From: Catenaria anguillulae PL171
Lineage: Eukaryota; Blastocladiomycota; Blastocladiomycetes; Blastocladiales; Catenariaceae
Direction of reading: 5' to 3'
Length of the DNA: 64,000 nt
Assembly: GCA_002102555.1 (NCBI GenBank)
Contig: MCFL01000010.1
Location: forward strand, 538,006-602,005
Shown here: in pieces, positions 1 through 12,000 of the stretch
How the letters are laid out: each line of letters begins with the position of its first letter
How positions within the stretch are numbered: the first letter of the stretch is position 1
Made by a program: the position numbers and the translations under genes
The notes under the pieces: model-generated
Told to the model about the DNA's origin: nothing
The model's database searches: none
Seen by the model: the letters and a program-made list of their open reading frames with translations, nothing else

Positions 1-127
1 CAACAACAAGTCTGACTCACTGCTTGACCCGCACAGTCTTCAACGTCACGTCTACAACACGACACCTACCCTCGCAACGAATCACTCTGCGCAATCGACC
101 CTCCGACACACGTCACACTCGAGCACC
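1..127. other. upstream region of the kinase gene
   Basis: Short C/A-rich leader in front of the kinase start codon. I see no clear promoter motif. Any start of transcription lies here or outside the window. Confidence 0.3.
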
Positions 128-3100
128 ATGACTCCCTCACCCGTCGACGCTCAGCCGGCCCATGGCGCCACCCCTCACCCTCCCTCGCACTCAAGGTCCC
201 AGTCCCAGTCCCAGTCCCAGTCCCAATCTCAGTCTCTGACAGCCTGTGACGCCGACCCTGCCGTTGCTTCAACCTCGGCACCGCCCAGCCCTCGCTTGGC
301 TGCCTCGACCTCCGCAAAGCCTATCATGTCTGCCAAAGGCACCGGCAATGCCGCAAACGGCGCGTCGTCGTCCAGCCCCACCACAACGCCCTCGTCGTCA
401 CCCTCACCCTCACCGCCAAGGCGCAAGTCCTTCTTGTCTCGGCTCATGCATGCCGCCTCTGGAAGTCAAAATCACGCGCACGACAAGGAACATCACTCCT
501 CTCACGCTCATTCGGGCCATGCCCATTCCCACTCCCACAGTCACGGTCATGCCGCGTCCCCACCGCTCCGTCCCTCGCGCTCACCCTCGCAACGCGCACT
601 TCACTCTGGCACGCCAGGAACACATAGTCCGACGCTCGGCTCTCCCGTCTTGCGCCCTCAGCAGCAGCAGCAATCTCAGCACCACATCCACTTCCCGACC
701 CCGCCCCCCCTTTCACCATCCGCTTCCTCGGCTGCTCTCCAACAACAGCAACATCCCATGGGGCTTGGTATCCTCCACCAGCCAGACCCGCTGCACCCAG
801 ACCCACTCCCTGCCGTTCTCCTGACCACTTCAACTCCGTCGCCAACCTCCAATTCCTCTTCCCACCCTACGCCCATTCCCTCCACGACCCACCACCACTC
901 GCAACTCACGGGCGACAAGCACGACAAGCACAACACTCGCACGCCCTCCCCCGGCTCCTCACCCACCGCGTCCCCTTCGCCCCCGACGGCGCGCCGCCGG
1001 TCCTCATTCAAGGAACTCATGGCCAACGGGGCCATCCGCCTCGCACGTTCCCTGTCACCCAGCCACGGTGCCGGCAGCGGATCAGGTAAAGAAGGGCCCG
1101 CAACGTCGCCATCAAGCGAGGACTTGCCCCACCATACCGCCCACGGCCGGCCTGCAACGCCCACCTTCACGTCCATGCTACTTGGCCCGCTCGTGGCCAT
1201 GGCGGGCGGCGGCCAGGGGCATGGCGCAACCGGCGGCGGTAGTGGATCCAACGCGGGCTCGGCATCGTCGTCGCCGCAGCCGGCAGTCCAGCACCCGTTT
1301 ACGGAAAAGTATGGCAAGTGCGAGCGCGGGTGTATTGGGAAAGGCGCAACGGCCGTTGTGAGGGTGGCGCACAAGGTCAGGTCGCCCAGCCAGTCGAGCT
1401 TACCGGGGATCACAGGCCCAACGGGCAGTGGCGCTTTGGGGCAGCCGCACTTTGGGTCGCCATCGCTGCCACGCGACCACGCGCCGCTGATTGCCGAGTC
1501 ACACGCGGCAACGGACCCCAGCGCGTTTGTGGATCAGGTGGTGGCCATCAAGGAGTTTCGCCGCAGGCGCAAGCACGAGACGGAGCGCGAGTATTTGAAA
1601 AAGGTGACTGCCGAGTTTTGCATCTCGTCGTCGCTCCATCATGTCAACATTGTGCAAACGCTCGACTTGATTCAGGACGAGCATCACCATTGGTGCGAGG
1701 TCATGGAGTATTGTGCGGGTGGTGACTTGTTTAGCACAATCCAGTCTGGGTTGATGGACGATGCAGAGTTGGAGTGTGTGTGGAAACAGCTCATGTATGG
1801 CGTGTGTTATTTGCACGAGTCGGGCGTCGCGCACCGCGATCTGAAGCCCGAGAACTTGTTGTTGGATTCCCATGGTCGGCTCAAGGTATGCTTTCTCGTG
1901 ACCGTGTGCTTTTGCGTGTTGTGCTTTTGGTCGATTACTCACACGTGTGTTTGGGTGTTCAGATTACCGACTTTGGCGTGTCCGAAGTGTTCAAGATGGG
2001 ATGGGAGTCCAAGCCGCACTTGTCGGAAGGGATATGTGGATCTGGTCCGCTTCACCTTCTCTCGCTGGGCGTATCACGTTACAGCCAGTCTCTGACTTTG
2101 AGCAAGCCATGTATCCAGCACCCTACATTGCTCCCGAAGTCTTTGAGAACCAAAAGTACGACGCCCGCAAGCTCGATATATGGTACGCCCACCCTCTCGA
2201 GCGGATGCGTGGGACACACGTTGCTGACCAGCGATTCCATGCAACTCTATAGGGCCTGCGGCATCATCTTCTATGCATGCAAGTACGGCGGCATTCCCTG
2301 GCGCCAAGCATCGTCGGACGACCCAAACTACGCCACGTACCTGGCGGCCCTCAACTCGTACGCGCGCCGCACACGCGCATCCAATGCGTCGTCGTGGCCT
2401 CGTCCTCTGCCTCATCACGTGCCAGTACTACTATTGGTGGGCGTGGCTTTGAAGCCCTCGATCGCCTGGCCCCTGGGTGTCGTGACCTCATGTACCGCAT
2501 CCTCGACCCGGATCCCAACAAGCGCATTGACGTGCATGAGATTATGCAGGACCCGTGGTTCAAGTCGATCCGCACGTGTCACGAGGACTATGACGAGGTC
2601 GATGAGGACGACAACGTTGGTGCAGACCAAAATGGACTAGTGGGTGGCAAATTGCCAAAGCCAAGGAAGACGCACGTGCATCATACCGTCATTGGCGAGG
2701 TACGCGCGGACCCTGTGGCGGTGGCCGAGGGCAAAGAGCGCAGAAAAAGAGGTGGGTCTGGCACAAGCACGGCAGCTGCGGGTGCGAGTTCAGAGGGTAG
2801 GAAGAGGGGTGAGTCGGCCGCAAGCCTTGTGAGTGCGAGTGCCGAGGGCGGTGCTGGTTTGGGTGCAAGTACGGGCGCAAAACATGATTCCGCGCATGCG
2901 TTGGACACGGCGGCCGGCAACACCACCGCCAAGTCCGTTGCGTCGCAGCCTGCGTCGCGGTCGCCCAGCCACGAACTGCTTGTAGGTGCCGGCAGCCATG
3001 GCGCGGAATCCAAGCCCAAGCATGGGCACTCGTCCTCGTCAGCAAGCAATGGCGGCGGATCTGGCAGCTCGCGGCCGAGCTCGGCTGCGGCGGCTGCGTT

Positions 3101-3251
3101 AACTGGCCCGCTCAGCAAAATTGAAGTTGCGGTCAAGGACTTGTTGCACCAGCGGCACATTGCCGGTGGCAGCACGGGTGACCATCACCACCATCATCAC
3201 GCACATTCACATTCGCATTCGCATTCACATCCGACGGTTCCGCAGGCGTGA
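128..3251 (+). CDS. HAL/HRK-type serine/threonine protein kinase
   Basis: Inferred exons are 128-1885, 1963-2044, 2119-2182, 2253-2357 and 2426-3251, all with GT-AG introns of 68-77 nt and consistent phase, giving about 944 residues. Residues 1-390 are low-complexity (QS repeats, Ser/Pro runs, a His-rich stretch). The kinase domain starts near residue 393 with the glycine loop IGKGATAVV, then HRDLKPEN (about 570), DFG (589), the activation-segment GSAPYIAPE, and LDIWACGIIFYACKYGGIPW. These late motifs resemble the fungal HAL4/HAL5/HRK1/NPR1 kinases, which control plasma-membrane ion and nutrient transporters. The acidic segment after the domain leads into a Ser/Gly-rich tail ending in alternating His-Ser. 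Family membership is an inference from motifs; the substrate is unknown. The domain is intact only after splicing. Confidence 0.85.
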
Positions 3252-3992
3252 TCCCTGACGTCTGTGGTTGGCGATGCATGTGCAGTAAGAGATTCGATCG
3301 GGCCAGCTGTTGTTTGTTTGTTTCAAGTTTCTTCCATATTCCCTACACATACAGAGTACATCCACCTACATTTCTGTCGATGTTTTCTTGTTCTTCTTTT
3401 GTTCATTGTACTTGTGCATTTTGACATAGCCTTCTTTTGGTTTCTTGTTTCCATGTCATCCATCCACATCTGCGCCAGGCCACTTGTTCGTATTCTGCGG
3501 CCGCCATGGTGGATTGCAAGCTCGTGGACCAGATACTTCCGATCAACTTGACATTTTTGCACCCGACCCAGACCCCAGCGATGTGACGTTGCACACGTCA
3601 TAGGCGCCTGTTGGATTTCGGGAATTGTGTTCACCTCCATAGCGAACAATAGCGTCGCTTGGCAATGGTATCCGTGGTGGTTGAGTGTGGGAACAAGAGG
3701 CCGTGTCATTTGCCTCGTCACAGCTACATTTTCTCCACAAAATCTCATTGTTCTAGAAATCTTTTGCAACAGACACTGTGTACTCCATTCGTCGCTCATG
3801 CCCATGTGTGTAATCGATATATACCCGGAGGATTCATTTTTTTTTTTTCAGAACGGCGACAGTCCATACTGATAACCGTGTCTTACTTTGAAGAAAGGAA
3901 AATGCAACTGTGCCCTTCCATGACAACATTGGCGAAACCGATCCGTGAAGCTTTGTATGTACAACCCACTCGCTGCCGACTGCCAACACCAA
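3252..3992. other. convergent intergenic region
   Basis: Lies between the 3' ends of the kinase and the glutathione S-transferase. T-rich with a T run near 3838-3849. Short ORFs here show no recognisable domain. Nothing else seen. Confidence 0.4.
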
Positions 3993-4828
3993 TTACCATT
4001 TGGTCGGGTAGCGATCAGACGCCTTGTACGCCTTGATGTTGGGATCCTGGGAAACTGCCACGTGCACTTTCCAAAGCAACGGGGCAGTTTCGGCCGAGAA
4101 AACAGGCGGTTTCTCGTCACCAAGCTGAGCGAAACCTTTGTTGAGCTCTTCCATCGCAAAGTAGAGGGCGAGCTCCACAAAGGTCAGCTATATACAGGCG
4201 ACAAAGGTGACAAGGTGGTCAGCATCAGGTCGGCAACAAAGGATCCGTGTGTGTACGCACCTTACTACCAAAGTAGAACCCGTTTCCGTTTCCGTCACCG
4301 TTTTGGGCCAAGATCCTCTCCTGCGCGCCGATAAACTTCTTGACTTTTTCGCCGTCGCGGAAGGCAATCAGCTTTGGCAACTTGGCGGGATCAGTCGCAG
4401 GCGTCGTCCACGGGTTCCAAGCAATCTCCCAGTACGAATCGAGCAACTCGCGGATCGATTCCGAGTACGAATCGGCCAAGGCCGCCGCCTCCTCGCCACC
4501 GTCAGGCATCAAGTCGTGCTTGCGAGCAAGGTAGCGCACAATGGCCCATGACTGAGCAAGAACGCGCGGTTGGCCGGTGGCGGCGTCCGTGTACTTGATG
4601 ATGGGCAGTTGGTAAAAGGGAAAGGTCGGGAAGTCGCTCTCTTCGGCGCCAATGAGCTTGTATGGGATCTAAGCCAGTAAAAACATGAGGAAAACGCGAC
4701 GATGAGTGTGAGTCACTTGGGTGCAGACTAAGGGCAGGGTGCTCTGGCCGTACGGTTTTGGCTTCCAGCAGCATTCGAGTCACTTCAACGCGGGCGGCGA
4801 GACCAGGAAAGTATACGAGAGTGTACAT
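3993..4828 (-). CDS. glutathione S-transferase, sigma/alpha-like
   Basis: Three exons: 4828-4754, 4668-4261 and 4187-3993 (introns 85 and 73 nt), giving 225 residues, a normal length for a cytosolic GST. The N-terminal thioredoxin-like half begins MYTLVYFPGLAARVEVTRML; Tyr at position 2 or 5 is a candidate glutathione-activating residue. The signature QLPIIKY and LAQSWAIVRYLARKH matches the cis-Pro/Ser-containing glutathione-binding site. The C-terminal half is all-helical and ends PTKW. It would conjugate glutathione to electrophiles or reduce peroxides. The start was chosen because the family's beta1 strand follows at once. It converges with the kinase gene. Confidence 0.85.
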
Positions 4829-5766
4829 GCTGGGTTGATTTGGTTATGGTGAATGCGCTGTATGAGCCAGGGAGGGTGTTGTGGAGATGAAGGATGGGAT
4901 GAGGTTCAACAGACTTGAGCAGCTGGGAGGAAACCGAAGGACAAGTTTGCTTCTGTCACGGCCCATGGGTGGAAGTGCCTCTGTATTTATACTGACGCCA
5001 GCTGCCACATTCATTGTCGATTTGCTCAGTGAGTCACTGATTGGCACAGATCTCAAAATCGGACTTTCGTCCGTTTGGCACGCTGTGAAGTCTAGAGTTG
5101 TCGCACGCGGGGTGATGCCGAATACGATGCTCATCAGCTCTGTGCCTACATGCCAACATGTAATGGGCTCAAAGAAACGAGCTCTGGATGTCCTTCTGGG
5201 TTGCTGGTGTGCCGAAAAGTGATCAAGCTGGACAGGGCCGCCATATCCTTGAACGCGAGACATTCGGCGTCTCACTTATTACGCTATGAAAGCCGCAATC
5301 AAAACGTCGTGGCATTCTCTGAGGGTGAATGTGCAGAACCGATGCTCTACAGCCAAGGTGATGCGGTTTATCGGCTTTCCACTTGAGCATGTTCCTCAAT
5401 CCAGTGTGGAACTGACGCAACTTCCCGATCCGCAAGCCCGCAAAGGTCTGCAGCGATGCACCGGCATCCGCCCTCTGCTTCTCAATTGTATCAGGGTGGC
5501 CGAATTCACACGATTGTTGATGTCGACCGGTTCGGAACTTGCCAAGATTGTCAAAGTCGCCGCTTGCTTTGGGATTTCCCACGCCGAAGGTCGGATCGTC
5601 ACCACGCAAGCAAATCGACAGGCTCATCGATCTGACCTCTGACATCAAAAAGGCACAAACATGGAGCCGACCTTGGAGACAGACATTTGGAGTCCAAATG
5701 CAACTTGATAAACACATATGCAAAGACCACACGTCACTCAACGAACGCTAATTCAGCTGTAACACC
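4829..5766. other. divergent intergenic region
   Basis: Lies between the starts of the GST and LRR genes. It holds a 172-codon minus-strand ORF (5223-5741) without recognisable domain or homology; I do not call it a gene. Confidence 0.35.
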
Positions 5767-7126
5767 ATGGTATCATCTACCTCGTCTGCCGCCCCCTCTG
5801 CCTGGGGTGCCTGGGGTTCGCAACCCGCCCCGCTCGACCCTCTGCTGACCCGTATCAGGTCGGGCCAAATTCACTCGCTCGTGCTCTTTTCCTCACAACG
5901 CATCCGCCTCGACGACTGGCCTCGACTCTTTGACGCCCTGGCTGACGCAGAGTCGCTCGGCCACCCCGTTACTTCCCTCTCTCTTTCGGGCCACGCAATT
6001 CCCGAATTGGCGGCCGAGGCGATTCAGCGGTACATGAAGGTCGCTCAAAAATTGTCGCACTTGGCTGTTTTGGGTGCTGCCGGTGTGGACAGCGATTTGG
6101 CGCCCTGGGCAAACGGATTGAGTGAGGGACATGGGTCGGAATTGACGTCGTTGGACCTGTCGGGCAAGCGGTTGGGCGGACCGGTCCCGATGTTGACACA
6201 GATGCTAGTGACATTGAAGGAGTCCTTGAAGGAGCTGGTCATCTATGGAAACTCGTGCCCGGAATTGGATTTTTCGTTGGTTGGAAGCAACGAGCATCAG
6301 CTCACTGCATTGACGACGCTTGACTTGGCAGCGAGTCAATTAACGCCGGCGGCGTTGCAGCAGTGGATCCAGTTATGCCCAAATCTCAAGTCGTTGATCC
6401 TCTCCGAGAATCCCTTGCTGGGTGGGGGCGCGGGCGATTGGCTCGCGTCTGCAAAGTTGGACCATTTAGAATCCATTGACCTTTCGGACTGCAACATTAC
6501 CGACGAGCAATTGTCAAAATTGCTCGATGCTTCTCGCTTCCCAAAGGTCAGCAAGATTTTGGTTGCCGGTGGCTCCGTTACTGGCTCAACCTTGTCGACC
6601 GTGGGTCCTTCCCGTTCTGTTGAGGCTTTGAGCCTTGCACGTTGCCCATTGGGCCAAGCACTCGATGGCGAGGCCCTCAGTCGTGCGTTTCCCGCATTGC
6701 AATCTTTGGATATGGGAGAATGTCGGTCAGTTACTGTGGATACACTCGTGGGCGTGTTGAAGCACTCGCCGGCATTGAAGAGCGTGACTTTGCGTGGGAT
6801 CTCGTGTGTGGGGTTAGCTGCCTTATTGGATGTTGGTGGTGTTTCGGCCATGGTTGATATGGATTTGGTTCGTTTCACTTTGTGTTTTGGTTTTCTCTTC
6901 CGCAGGGCTGCTCTCCCCTTGTCAATGCTGACTTGTACACGTTTAGACGGCATGTGGTTTGTCGTTCACGGAACTCAAGGCTCTGGTTACCGCATTGCCC
7001 TCGGTTCAAGTTTGGCAAGTCGGTATGAACCCGTGCTGCGAAGATTCGGACGATATGATGGCGCTTGAGCAAGAGTTGGCCCCTCGTCGCTTGGATTGGC
7101 AACTCGGACAAGGCGCGCAGGAATAG
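5767..7126 (+). CDS. leucine-rich-repeat protein (RNI-like)
   Basis: Two exons, 5767-6867 and 6947-7126 (79-nt intron), giving 426 residues. After a short Ser/Ala-rich start there are at least eight degenerate leucine-rich repeats such as LTSLDLSGKRLGG, LTTLDLAASQLTP, LKSLILSENPLLG and LESIDLSDCNITD. Spacing of about 28 residues fits the ribonuclease-inhibitor type, which forms a horseshoe for protein-protein contact. There is no signal peptide, membrane segment, NACHT or F-box, so it is probably a cytosolic scaffold. The acceptor at 6946 restores the frame and the repeat (GLSFTELKALVTAL). The second exon adds a short acidic C-terminus. The specific function is unknown. Confidence 0.75.
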
Positions 7127-7664
7127 TGGCAGGCGGCAAGTGCTGAGTGAAGGTGCGAAGGTTCTTGGGGATTATTTAGCTCATGTAGAGTTCTATCAAC
7201 TGAATGGTATACTAGTAACTGCAATACTCCATTTCTGTGATCGCCCGCCAGCGTGCCCACCGCCGCGCCCGTCAGAGCGAGGATGAAGGCGAGGTGCCAA
7301 GCAAATTCATAAAGGTGGCGCGCACATGACGATACTGACGCACATTGAAATCGAGCAATGAGATAAATTCCTGCGAATGGAAGCCTTTGCAATTGCCCAG
7401 CTTGGCCTCCTCCATCTCAACGACAACTTGAACGCCCACGACCAATCCGACACCCTCGCCGTGGACTCGAGCGACTCCTCCCCTCAACCACCAACGCCAA
7501 CCACCCGCTCGTTCGTCTCGCCTTTGTTACCCTGGTAATCGCCGCCGGCCTTGCCCGCCCTTCCGCTCTCGTGCCCGTCTTTTTTTTCCTGTCGCTGCTC
7601 TACATTGGCTACACCTACTTTTGACCGTGCCCCGATTCACCACGCAACACCAACACGTCTCGCA
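7127..7664. other. intergenic region upstream of ARPC3
   Basis: Contains the ARPC3 leader. A plus-strand stretch (about 7450-7609) reads as a hydrophobic tail in one frame, but it has no start codon or family match. No gene called. Confidence 0.3.
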
Positions 7665-8372
7665 ATGCCGGTGTGTAGCCATTTCGCTATTTGGCATGCA
7701 TCTCATAACACCCGCTGCCGGTCGTTCATTTCTATTGCTCACACGGCCTCGCCTCGGCGACCGTCTCTGCAGGTGTACCACTCCTCCTTCAACGCCGTCA
7801 CTGACGCGCCACAACTCGGCAACTTGGCCCTCCTGCCGCTCAAGTTGAAGACCCGTGGAACTGGCATTGCGCCCGTCGCCACCGATCCGACTGCAGACGA
7901 CATTGTCGACGAAGCTATTTTCTTGTTTCGCGCCAACTCCTCTTCCGCAACTTTGAAATCCAAGGCCCCGCTGATCGAGTCCTTATTTACCTCATTCTCT
8001 TCATTTCCGAATGCTTGTCCAAATTGACGGTCAAGTCGTCGCGTGATGAAGCCACTCGGGCGTTGACAACATTGGCTCTGTCGCAGTTTTCGATCCCAGG
8101 TGAGCCTGGATTCCCGTTGAATGCGCTTTATGCTGCACCTGCATCCCGAGTCGACGCTGGTGCGTTTGGGCGTTTAGTTCCTTGCACAGGTCTGGCAACT
8201 GAGCGACTGATTTGCCTCCGCGACAATAGACAACATGCGCACGTACATGACACAGCTCCGCCAAGAAGTCGTGTCGCGGTTGCTCGAAAAGCTGTACGCC
8301 GAGGATGCTTCCAAGCCCAGCAAGTGGTGGATGGCGTTTGCCAAGCGTAAGTTTATGAACAAGTCTCTTTAA
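7665..8372 (+). CDS. ARPC3: Arp2/3 complex subunit 3 (p21-Arc)
   Basis: Exons 7665-7670, 7773-8159 and 8230-8372 (introns 102 and 70 nt). The first coding exon is only ATGCCG. The product reads [37 protein letters not shown], then [43 protein letters not shown] and MNKSL. This is the full ARPC3 pattern, about 178 residues, the same length as the human protein. It is a structural subunit of the seven-protein Arp2/3 complex that nucleates branched actin. Odd: the frame changes near 7937 between RAN and the FRNFEIQ segment, as if one base were missing. Conservation on both sides is excellent, so a consensus error is more likely than gene death. Confidence 0.9.
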
Positions 8373-8693
8373 ACGGGGCCGGACAGAGTCGTGCTAGACA
8401 GTCGCCCCCCCCCCCCCCCCGTCTTGTGTGTGCAGTCAATTGTGTCTGTGTGTTTGATCTTGAAATTGTTCCGTTTCCTCGCTGCCACCGTAAGTTATTG
8501 ATCCGGTCAGGACTGATGGACTGGGTTGGCCCAGTCCAGCGACAGCATGGAACCGTCAAGCGGCAGACAACAGAGACATCACACTTTGTCTGCACGACCA
8601 TGGCTCTCGATCTCCCGCCCATCTCGTCGGCCGGCCCAAAATCAATAACGATTCCAGCACGCAACCGGCCCATCCTACTCTATGCAGTTTACT
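8373..8693. other. ARPC3-ATP23 intergenic region with poly-C tract
   Basis: About 320 bp between ARPC3 and the start of ATP23. It contains a run of 16 C (8405-8420), a length likely to be unstable or miscounted. The ATP23 promoter should lie here. Confidence 0.5.
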
Positions 8694-8789
8694 ATGAGTA
8701 CCGATTCCACACAAACTGCAAGCGCACGCACCGCGGCCGCCTCATCGCACACGGCCGCAGATCCTCGGGAGGAATCGTCGTGGACCCAT
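8694..8789 (+). pseudogene. ATP23: ATP23, 5' coding piece (codons 1-32), cut off by retrotransposon
   Basis: ATG at 8694 opens a Ser/Thr/Ala-rich N-terminus (MSTDSTQTASARTAAA). After 32 codons it meets the left target-site duplication CCCAT and the LTR. Joining codon 32 to 15260 (just after the right CCCAT) keeps one open frame, reading SSWTHHGQTKPTSSDN across the empty site. This shows that the insertion is inside the coding sequence. The segment is host DNA and is undamaged apart from the insertion. Confidence 0.8.
8785..8789. repeat. target-site duplication CCCAT, left copy
   Basis: Five bases CCCAT directly before the TG of the left LTR, repeated at 15255-15259 after the CA of the right LTR. 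A 5-bp duplication is normal for Ty3/gypsy integrases. Confidence 0.9.
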
Positions 8790-9043
8790 TGTTGAGTCGT
8801 AACGAGACAGTCACAACGGAACATATATGTTAAGGTCCAGCTACTTAGCTGGAGAGCTTGAATGGGTTTTGGGTACACACACATAGATCACAACAATACA
8901 ACAAATGGATAGCCGGATCGGTGGTCTGATCCGTGGTACACAATACATACTAATCTTGGAGCAAGCTGACACCGACAAGGCTTAGCTCCAATCCGATCTG
9001 ACTCACTTGGTTCGTGACGCGGCCAGAGGCCACAGACGCAACA
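8790..9043 (-). repeat. LTR (3' LTR of the element)
   Basis: 254 bp, TG...CA ends, same sequence as 15001-15254. Adjoins the polypurine tract. Confidence 0.95.
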
Positions 9044-9073
9044 TCACCCCCCTCCAGCGCAGCGACACGCTCT

Positions 9074-12000
9074 TCAGTTGTTGGACTTGGCCTTGAGCCT
9101 CAAACTGTACGGATGCGAGCTCCTTGGTGGAGCTGATTGTACAGGGGAAGTGCCGAGAGGGACGTTGAGTTGCAGCTTGCGCTTGCCTTGAGTGACAGCC
9201 ACAGGAGCAGGTGCAGTTTCTTGGCTTGGCCGCTTAGCAGCCCGTGATGGGCGGACAGGCGGGCCGTCCTTCTGGTGCTTTTTCTTCCAGTAACGGGTCA
9301 CGATCTCGATTGTGTTGATGTTGGACTCTGGCTCCCAAGTGGCATCGTCGACAGGATAGTTGGCCCACTTGATGCGGTACCAAATGGAACCGTCCGGGCG
9401 AACTTGATGATCCAGAATGTCATCCATGACAAACGAGTCCTCGCACAATGCGCCTGCCGGCGACACAAGTCGGAGATGGTGAGCTGGGGCCTTTTGTGGC
9501 ACAATGGAGCCGGTTGCGTCTTTGAGGAGGTACGCGCCACCAGTTGTGCGCCGTAAGACGATGTAGGGACCCTCGAACTTAGGGTCCATGTTTGCTGAGC
9601 GGGGCGTCACGACCTTGCGCATGACCAACGAGCCGTCGGGGAAGTTCTCGTGCAGGATTTGATGCTTCTTGACAAACTGGTCGTATGCCCGCTTGGACGC
9701 ATCCTTTGAACGCTCGTGAGTTGCTGGCCAAACGACCTCGGCCATGTGCTGTGCCAAGTCGGCGAGCTGCTGGCGCGATACGGGTGTTGCAGGTACTGGC
9801 CATGCTGAGTGCTGAGGCGGCACATGTGCTCGTGCAAACATGAGTGAGAATGGAGTGGAACCGTGGCGCGAGTGGACGGCAGTGTTGTAATAATACTGGA
9901 TGGCGCGGATGCGCTCGGGCCAGCGGACAGTGGCACCTCTGATGTCGGCGAGGAGCGAGGTTTTGATGGTGCGTACAAGTCGCTCGGCTGCACCGTTGGC
10001 CTGTGGATTGTAGGCGGTGACGCGGCGGTCGTCGATTCCAAGCTTGGATGTGAGCAATTGCACTGAACGGTTGACAAACTCGGTGCCGTTGTCGTGCTGA
10101 ATGATGCGCGGGATTCCAAATTGGCACACGAGTTCGAACAACTTGTCGGCAACATTGTCTGCTGTGATGCCGCGCATTGGGTACAACCAGGCAAAGCGGG
10201 TGCAGATGTCAATGAATAGTAACACGTGCGTGTAGCCATCAGACGGATCCAGCACGGCACAATCGACGGCAAGGTGATCCATGGGCAAGGCAGCGTGGAT
10301 CATTTGCGGCGGGTGGAATCCTTGGGTGCGCACCGAGTACCGCTGGCAATCAATGCATCGCTGGGCAAATCGGCGGCAGTCTTGGAGCATGCCGGGCCAA
10401 TGCTTGCCTTCATGCAGTAACCTGTCGCGCAGCGTGCGGCCCGAGAAGTGACCTTGTTGGTGGGCAGCTTCGAGTGCAGCCTCTCGTTCTGATGCAGGGG
10501 TTGCTGGTCCATGTGCGGCAAGTTCGACAAGGTCTGTCAGCTTTTGTTGCTGCGAGTCGGATTGGCTGGTGGGATCTGTCTCGGCTGCTGCAGCTGCAAG
10601 CACAACGGGATGGTCCACAAACTCGCTCTGGAGCAGTTCCTTGATGCGTGCCGCCGAACCATGATTCCATGCTGCTGCCTGCTTGTCCTCGGCCACGAGA
10701 CCTGCGACCAGCTCGTCATACTCGGAGTGCAGGGCCGCGGTTGGTGGTGACAGAACCGCGTCGTAGACAGTGCCGAAAAGGTGTTGATGCGCAAGGTGGA
10801 TGGCGAGTGGGTCTGGGAACGCGTTCTGGATGTCGTAGTTGGCCAAGAATGCGGCGTCGGACTGGTCCTCTACTGCCAAAGCAACAACGCTCGCCTCACC
10901 CCCCTCCAAGTCCGATGCCTCGCGTGCTGATGACTCGGGAGCCTCCGGGCCCAGGCGCTCGTTCAACTCGTTCTTGGCTGAGTCGGCCGTCACAGTTGAG
11001 CGCGGGTATAGCCGTGAAAGGCAGTCGGGCAACACGTTGAGAATGCCCGGAATGTGCTCGACGTCAAATTGGGCCTCGAGCAGTTTGTCGAGCCAACCCT
11101 CGAGCATTGGCGTTAGGTTGGATTGGTCAAAGATGTGCGTGAGCGCCTTGTGGTCCGTGAAGAGCGTGAACCGGCGGCCCGCCAAATAGTAGCGGAACTT
11201 GTCAAGAGCGAATATGATGCCGCGGAGCTCCTTCTTGGTGGCCGAGTAGTTCCTTTCCGACTTGGAAAGGGCGCGGGAGGCGATGGTAATGTACCTGGGC
11301 TCGTCCCGAGAGCCCTGGAACAGCACGGCGCCGACGCCAACGTTGGAGGCATCTGTGGCAACATAAAACGGCTCGTTCCAACTGGGCGCATGCAATGGCT
11401 TGGCCTCGCGCACCGCTGACTTGAGCTGCTCGAATGCATCTGCACATGCCGGCGTCCACACGTTTGGGTCGTCCAAGTCAATGTGCGTGCGGAGTCGCAA
11501 AGCGTCGAGTGGGGCCGACACAGTGGACATGAGCGGTATGAAGTGCCGCAAATAGTTGACGAGGCCCAAGAAGGATTGGACCTGAGTGCCAGTTTGCGGC
11601 TCTGGGAAGTCTTGAATGTCGCGAATCTTGGAAGGGTGCGGCCGAATCATGCCCGCCTCAATGACGTGACCAAGGTACGATACCGAGGAACGGAAAAAAT
11701 GCGACTTGGGGCGGCCAACACGCAGGTTGAACTTGTTGAGGCGGCGGAGCACCTCGGCAACATGATTGGTGTGCTCCTCGACGGAGTCGGAGAAGATGAT
11801 GAGGTCATCAATGTACACACGGACGAAAGGTAGGTCGGCAAAGATGGCAGACATGACGCGTTGGAACTGAGCAGAGAGTGCCTTGAGGCCAAAAGGCCCA
11901 CGCCTATACTGGTACTGAACCCCACGCCAAGTGAATGTGAGGTACTTGCGGGAGCGAATGTGCACTCGGAATTGATGGAACGAGCCAATGAGGTCAAGAC

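Noticed and set aside
199-236. Short tandem repeat at the kinase 5' end, possible regulatory repeat
   Set aside because: It is coding: it encodes the SQSQSQ run of the kinase N-terminus.
5223-5741. 172-codon minus-strand ORF between GST and the LRR gene
   Set aside because: No recognisable domain, biased composition or splice part of a neighbour; length is possible by chance in GC-moderate DNA.
7376-7610. Hydrophobic plus-strand tail ending LYIGYTYF
   Set aside because: No ATG in frame, overlaps the ARPC3 leader, no family match; could be chance from a T-rich stretch.
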